Part shown: in pieces, positions 5,711 through 8,305 of the stretch
How the letters are laid out: every line of letters begins with the position of its first letter
Position numbering within the stretch: the first letter of the stretch is position 1
Assembly (NCBI GenBank): GCA_036276195.1
Contig: DATBED010000016.1
Span: forward strand, 1 to 8,305
Reading direction: 5' to 3'
Origin: DATBED01 sp036276195
GTDB taxonomy: Bacteria; Patescibacteriota; Saccharimonadia; Saccharimonadales; UBA4665
DNA length: 8,305 nt
Position numbers and translations under genes: made by a program
The notes under the pieces: model-generated
Databases searched by the model: none
The model's input: only the letters and a program-made list of their open reading frames with translations
Told to the model about the DNA's origin: nothing

Positions 5711-7171
5711 ATGGCAGCCGGCTTTTTCTTTTACGATCTGGAGACCTCGGGCTTCAGCCCGCGGACTGCTCGGGTGGTTCAGTTCGCCGGCCAGCGTACT
5801 GATATGGACCTCAAGCCGCTGGGAGAACCAGTTAACGTGTTAATTAAGCTCACTTCAGATGTTATACCCGACCCTGATGCAGTACTTATAACTGGCATTA
5901 CGCCCCAAAAAACTCTGGCTGAAGGCCTAACCGAAGCCGAATTTCTCCGGCTTTTTTATGAGGAAGTTGTTAAGCCAGATACTATTTTTATCGGTTACAA
6001 TAGTATCCGCTTTGATGATGAGTTTATGCGCTTCCTGCATTACCGCAACTTCTACGATGCCTATGAGTGGCAGTGGAAAGACGGCAATTCGCGCTGGGAT
6101 CTACTAGACGTTGTGCGCATGACGCGCGCCTTAAGGCCGGAAGGTATTCAGTGGCCCTTCGCGCCAGACGGCAAACCGACTAACCGGCTGGAATTTCTGA
6201 CTAAGCTTAATAAGCTCGATCACTTTAGTGCCCACGATGCCTTAAGCGATGTACAGGCCACTATGGCTATGGCCCGGCTAATTAAGACCAAACAGCCCGA
6301 ACTTTTCGCCTATTTATTTAATCATCGCGGCAAAAAAGCCGTGCAAGAGCTGGTGCAAAAAGGCGCACCATTTGTTTACACAACGGGTCGCTATTCCAGC
6401 CAATGGCTACATACCAGCGTGGCCGTCCAAATTGCTAAACATGTTAAGCAAGACGCGGCATTAGTGTACGACCTCCGTTATGACCCTACACCATTCCTTA
6501 ACATGTTAACTGATGAACTGATAGAAGCTTGGCGTTACACCAAAGACCCGGACGCCCTGCGTTTACCGGTTAAAACCATCAAGTTTAATCGCAGCCCGGC
6601 GGTGGCTCCTTTAGGCGTAATTAAGGCTGCAGCTACGCAAGAACGGCTGCAGATAAGCCTAGAAGAAGTAACTAAACACCTAGAACTTCTCAAGAAGCAT
6701 CAGATAGAGTTCGCCAGTAAGCTGGCCGAGGCAGTAGAGAAGATGGACAAAGAGCGCCAGCGGTCACAGTTAGGCATAATTGATAATGAGCTGACCGTCG
6801 ACGAGCGATTATATGATGGCTTCATTGATAAAGCCGACGCCGCCGTAATGGCAATCGTCCGCGGCACCGAACCGGCCAAGCTTAATGATCTGGCCGCCAA
6901 CTTACATGATGCCCGGCTGAAAAGCCTGCTGCCACTGTACAAAGCACGCAATTTTCCGAAGTCACTCAGCCCGGAAGAGCAGGCCAGCTGGGATGAGTTT
7001 ATCGCCAAAAAGCTCTTCGCCGGCGGCAACGACAGCCGCTTCGCCAAGTATTTTGGCCGCCTGCAAGAGCTGGCACAAGGCAAACTATCCGGTGACAAGC
7101 AATACCTCCTCGAAGAGCTCCGCCTCTACGGCGAATCCATCATGCCCACCGAAGTTGAGCACCAAAGGTGA
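5711..7171 (+). CDS. sbcB: Exodeoxyribonuclease I (SbcB), 3'-5' single-strand DNA exonuclease
   Basis: The product has 486 residues and aligns end to end with E. coli exonuclease I (475), judged from memory of that sequence. Shared blocks include VLITGITPQ, YRNFYD, NSRWDLLDV, LRPEGI and, near the C-terminus, YKARNFP. The DEDDh active site is complete: Asp9 and Glu11 in YDLET (8-12), the RFDDE block (100-104), and His175 with Asp180 in AHDALSD. After the exonuclease domain (about 1-200) come the SH3-like and helical regions that shape the DNA-binding groove in E. coli ExoI, so nothing is truncated. The enzyme removes single-stranded DNA 3' ends in mismatch repair and recombination. Arginine codons are almost all CGN, in line with the upstream genes. 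It follows obg by 21 bases and ends in TGA. Family is near certain; whether it interacts with SSB here is inference. Confidence 0.96.
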   Translation: MAAGFFFYDLETSGFSPRTARVVQFAGQRTDMDLKPLGEPVNVLIKLTSDVIPDPDAVLITGITPQKTLAEGLTEAEFLRLFYEEVVKPDTIFIGYNSIRFDDEFMRFLHYRNFYDAYEWQWKDGNSRWDLLDVVRMTRALRPEGIQWPFAPDGKPTNRLEFLTKLNKLDHFSAHDALSDVQATMAMARLIKTKQPELFAYLFNHRGKKAVQELVQKGAPFVYTTGRYSSQWLHTSVAVQIAKHVKQDAALVYDLRYDPTPFLNMLTDELIEAWRYTKDPDALRLPVKTIKFNRSPAVAPLGVIKAAATQERLQISLEEVTKHLELLKKHQIEFASKLAEAVEKMDKERQRSQLGIIDNELTVDERLYDGFIDKADAAVMAIVRGTEPAKLNDLAANLHDARLKSLLPLYKARNFPKSLSPEEQASWDEFIAKKLFAGGNDSRFAKYFGRLQELAQGKLSGDKQYLLEELRLYGESIMPTEVEHQR

Positions 7172-7173
7172 TC

Positions 7174-7189
7174 TAGCACGTCGCTGCTA
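7174..7189 (+). terminator. Weak hairpin after sbcB
   Basis: TAGCA (7174-7178) pairs with TGCTA (7185-7189) around a six-base loop, three bases after the sbcB stop. The stem is short and no T-run follows directly; the nearest T-rich bases are at 7208-7211. It could mark the end of the obg-sbcB transcript, but the evidence is thin. Confidence 0.2.
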
Positions 7190-7228
7190 AAGTTCATATG
7201 CTTGCTCTTTTAGAGATAATCAGATAAA

Positions 7229-7234
7229 TATAGT
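7229..7234 (+). promoter_or_regulatory. -10 box TATAGT before the unknown gene at 7241
   Basis: TATAGT matches the -10 consensus at five of six positions and ends six bases before the ATG at 7241, the same spacing as TATAAT before mltG. A start site seven bases downstream falls on the ATG. The 69-base gap after sbcB and this box suggest separate transcription. No convincing -35 is visible. Confidence 0.45.
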
Positions 7235-7240
7235 TAAGAC

Positions 7241-8053
7241 ATGATTGAGATTATTACTGACTTTGCTCATGTTGCCGACAGAGAAAAAGCAGCAGCACTA
7301 AGCGAACCATTCCTTCATACTGAAGTCTATACCAGTGCACACGAAGCTGGCATAGTTCGTGATGATATGGTAGATAGCGAGATAGTAGCCGTTGGCGCGG
7401 CTTATTTAGTCGACAAAGAGGTTGTTGAGTACGGCTTTGCTATTCCGAGAACAGTGCCCCCACTCCAGGCCACGACTACGTTTGTGGACAAATACAATGT
7501 AATCGTTGGCGGCTTTCAAACCAGTGCGCTAAAGCTTGGCATTGCACGCCCCGGATCACCGGAAGCTCAACGGGGTGGCTCCACCAGAAATACTGAAAGA
7601 ATGAGAGAGCTGACACTAGAAGCCGGACTCCGAACTATCGTTGCCTTTGCGATTCTTGAACTGCCAGCACGAGATAACCTGCAAACTGCTCTCTTGATAT
7701 TTGCAAGGGATATCGCTGACACCATACCCCTTGAGATGCGCGATATAATTTTGAGGTCATTAAGCAATCCGCAATCGTCTGCCATTGAGCGTTTCCAGCA
7801 ATTTAACGACAAAGCCGCGCCTGATGCGGCGACACAAGCAGAACAAGATGAGATTATGCAAGCAATGCTTACTAATAGTGCCGAGAGTAGGATGGTAACT
7901 ATTCGACAAACCAGTATGTGGCTGCCAAGGCCCGCTGCGGCTAAAGCCGCTACCATGCAAGAGCCTCGGGTTGGAGATTTCTTATCTCGATCAGGCAAAG
8001 AGCAGAAAAAGCTTCTCAAGAAAGAGAAGCAACAGTTCAAGCAAACAAACTAG
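7241..8053 (+). CDS. Unrecognised 270-residue protein with lysine-rich tail
   Basis: I do not recognise this family. The product looks soluble: no signal peptide and no membrane segment, only a mildly hydrophobic helix-like stretch at 129-141 (GLRTIVAFAILEL). The first half (1-110) has alternating hydrophobic beta-like runs, such as SEIVAVGAAYLV and YNVIVGGF. The middle looks helical, and the end (about 250-270) is a Lys/Gln-rich tail (KEQKKLLKKEKQQFK) that could bind nucleic acid or be disordered. No catalytic motif stands out. By hand count, 9 of 19 arginine codons are AGA or AGG and 4 are CGA, while sbcB just upstream uses AGA/AGG for about 2 of 32; this points to a different origin or weak expression selection. 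The start at ATG 7241 is supported by the -10 box just before it. The frame ends in TAG, with a small inverted repeat over and after the stop. Confidence 0.75.
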   Translation: MIEIITDFAHVADREKAAALSEPFLHTEVYTSAHEAGIVRDDMVDSEIVAVGAAYLVDKEVVEYGFAIPRTVPPLQATTTFVDKYNVIVGGFQTSALKLGIARPGSPEAQRGGSTRNTERMRELTLEAGLRTIVAFAILELPARDNLQTALLIFARDIADTIPLEMRDIILRSLSNPQSSAIERFQQFNDKAAPDAATQAEQDEIMQAMLTNSAESRMVTIRQTSMWLPRPAAAKAATMQEPRVGDFLSRSGKEQKKLLKKEKQQFKQTN

Positions 8054-8068
8054 CAACTTAAAGGTTGC
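8053..8068 (+). terminator. Possible terminator hairpin at the end of the 7241 gene
   Basis: GCAAC (8053-8057) pairs with GTTGC (8064-8068) around TTAAAG, starting on the last base of the stop codon. The stem is five base pairs plus a possible T-G pair. What follows (GCTTGTCT) is only mildly T-rich, so termination efficiency is doubtful. Confidence 0.28.
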
Positions 8069-8273
8069 GCTTGTCTAGCTTCAAAGTATTGAACTAAAAT
8101 CAGCTGAAATAGGCGAACAAGTATCGAAAAGGTTTGAGACCTGCCTGCTCACCCACCGAGCCGGATAATTGTATATAACACTACAAAGTTGATATTAGCA
8201 CCGCCTTGTGTTTTCGCACATTAACGTTAAACTTTAGTTAGAGTCTGTTAAGAGACCAAAAGTAAAGGGTTAA
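8054..8273 (+). other. A/T-richer non-coding stretch
   Basis: About 220 bases without a credible gene on either strand. It contains short weak inverted repeats (TTGTA 8169-8173 with TACAA 8182-8186; GCTC 8147-8150 with GAGC 8158-8161), a perfect ten-base palindrome TTAACGTTAA (8221-8230) and several GTTAA repeats toward the right end (8226, 8247, 8269). TATA-like bases at 8172-8179 could be a promoter on either strand. I found no tRNA, riboswitch or CRISPR structure. It is probably an intergenic and promoter region for whatever follows. Confidence 0.5.
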
Positions 8274-8305
8274 ATGGTTATAGCTCTACAGGCAGAAACA
8301 CCAGT
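8274..8305 (+). CDS. Possible start of a further gene, cut by the window edge
   Basis: An ATG at 8274 opens a frame that stays open for ten codons to the window end (MVIALQAETP). AAAGGG (8264-8269), the best Shine-Dalgarno-like sequence in the window, ends four bases before it. Too little is present to name a product, and chance is a real alternative. Confidence 0.3.
   Translation, partial: MVIALQAETP

Noticed and set aside
7141..7171. Recoded UGA (Gly) as in Gracilibacteria
   Set aside because: sbcB and mltG end at TGA at the family-expected C-terminus, so UGA is a stop here.
8125..8165. tRNA-like or CRISPR-repeat-like bases (GGTTTGAGACC)
   Set aside because: No seven-base T loop with a five-pair stem, no acceptor stem, no second repeat copy and no spacer pattern.
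8221..8230. Perfect palindrome TTAACGTTAA as an operator
   Set aside because: A single ten-base A/T-rich palindrome in an A/T-rich gap is expected by chance, with no second copy or positioned promoter to support it.

Overview
The window looks like an ordinary stretch of chromosome from a Candidatus Saccharibacteria (TM7)-like member of the Patescibacteria/CPR. This rests on recognition, not on a database search. The first gene has a layout I associate with CPR envelope proteins: a cytoplasmic 'VxLPKRA..QSIVNxKLLKR' domain, an acidic linker, one membrane segment, and an extracytoplasmic baseplate-J-like part ending in 'SPFWV'. It is followed by compact, co-directional housekeeping genes with almost no Shine-Dalgarno sequences. 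Two certain genes end in TGA (mltG and sbcB), so UGA is a stop here, which argues against the UGA=Gly code of Gracilibacteria and Absconditabacteria. All genes are on the + strand.

Layout: (1) 35-1765, membrane-anchored envelope protein of unknown function; (2) 1749-2156, RuvX/YqgF nuclease, overlapping gene 1 by 17 bases; (3) 2164-3228, MltG endolytic murein transglycosylase, with a consensus -10 box TATAAT placed so that transcription would begin at or next to the ATG; (4) 3229-3329, a leader of about 100 bases with two candidate promoters and a small hairpin; (5) 3330-4415, membrane-anchored protein with two LysM domains and a CHAP amidase/peptidase domain; (6) 4415-5689, the GTPase Obg, coupled to the CHAP gene by a TAATG overlap; (7) 5711-7171, a full-length exonuclease I (SbcB) closely resembling the gammaproteobacterial enzyme; (8) 7241-8053, an unrecognised 270-residue protein with different arginine codon use; (9) 8054-8305, an A/T-richer tail that may hold the first ten codons of another gene.

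Functionally, mltG and the LysM-CHAP gene are both peptidoglycan-cutting enzymes and the first gene is probably also an envelope protein, so the left half reads as an envelope/cell-wall cluster. ruvX, obg and sbcB contribute RNA/DNA processing, ribosome assembly and DNA repair. Gene spacing suggests one or two operons from 35 to 7171, with internal promoters before mltG, the CHAP gene and sbcB.

I see no CRISPR array, tRNA, rRNA, insertion sequence, phage module or clear new system. The points most worth checking are the repeated placement of -10 boxes directly before start codons (leaderless transcription), the structured leader of the CHAP gene, the odd G4 motif of Obg, the four-cysteine ectodomain of gene 1, and the compositionally distinct orphan at 7241.
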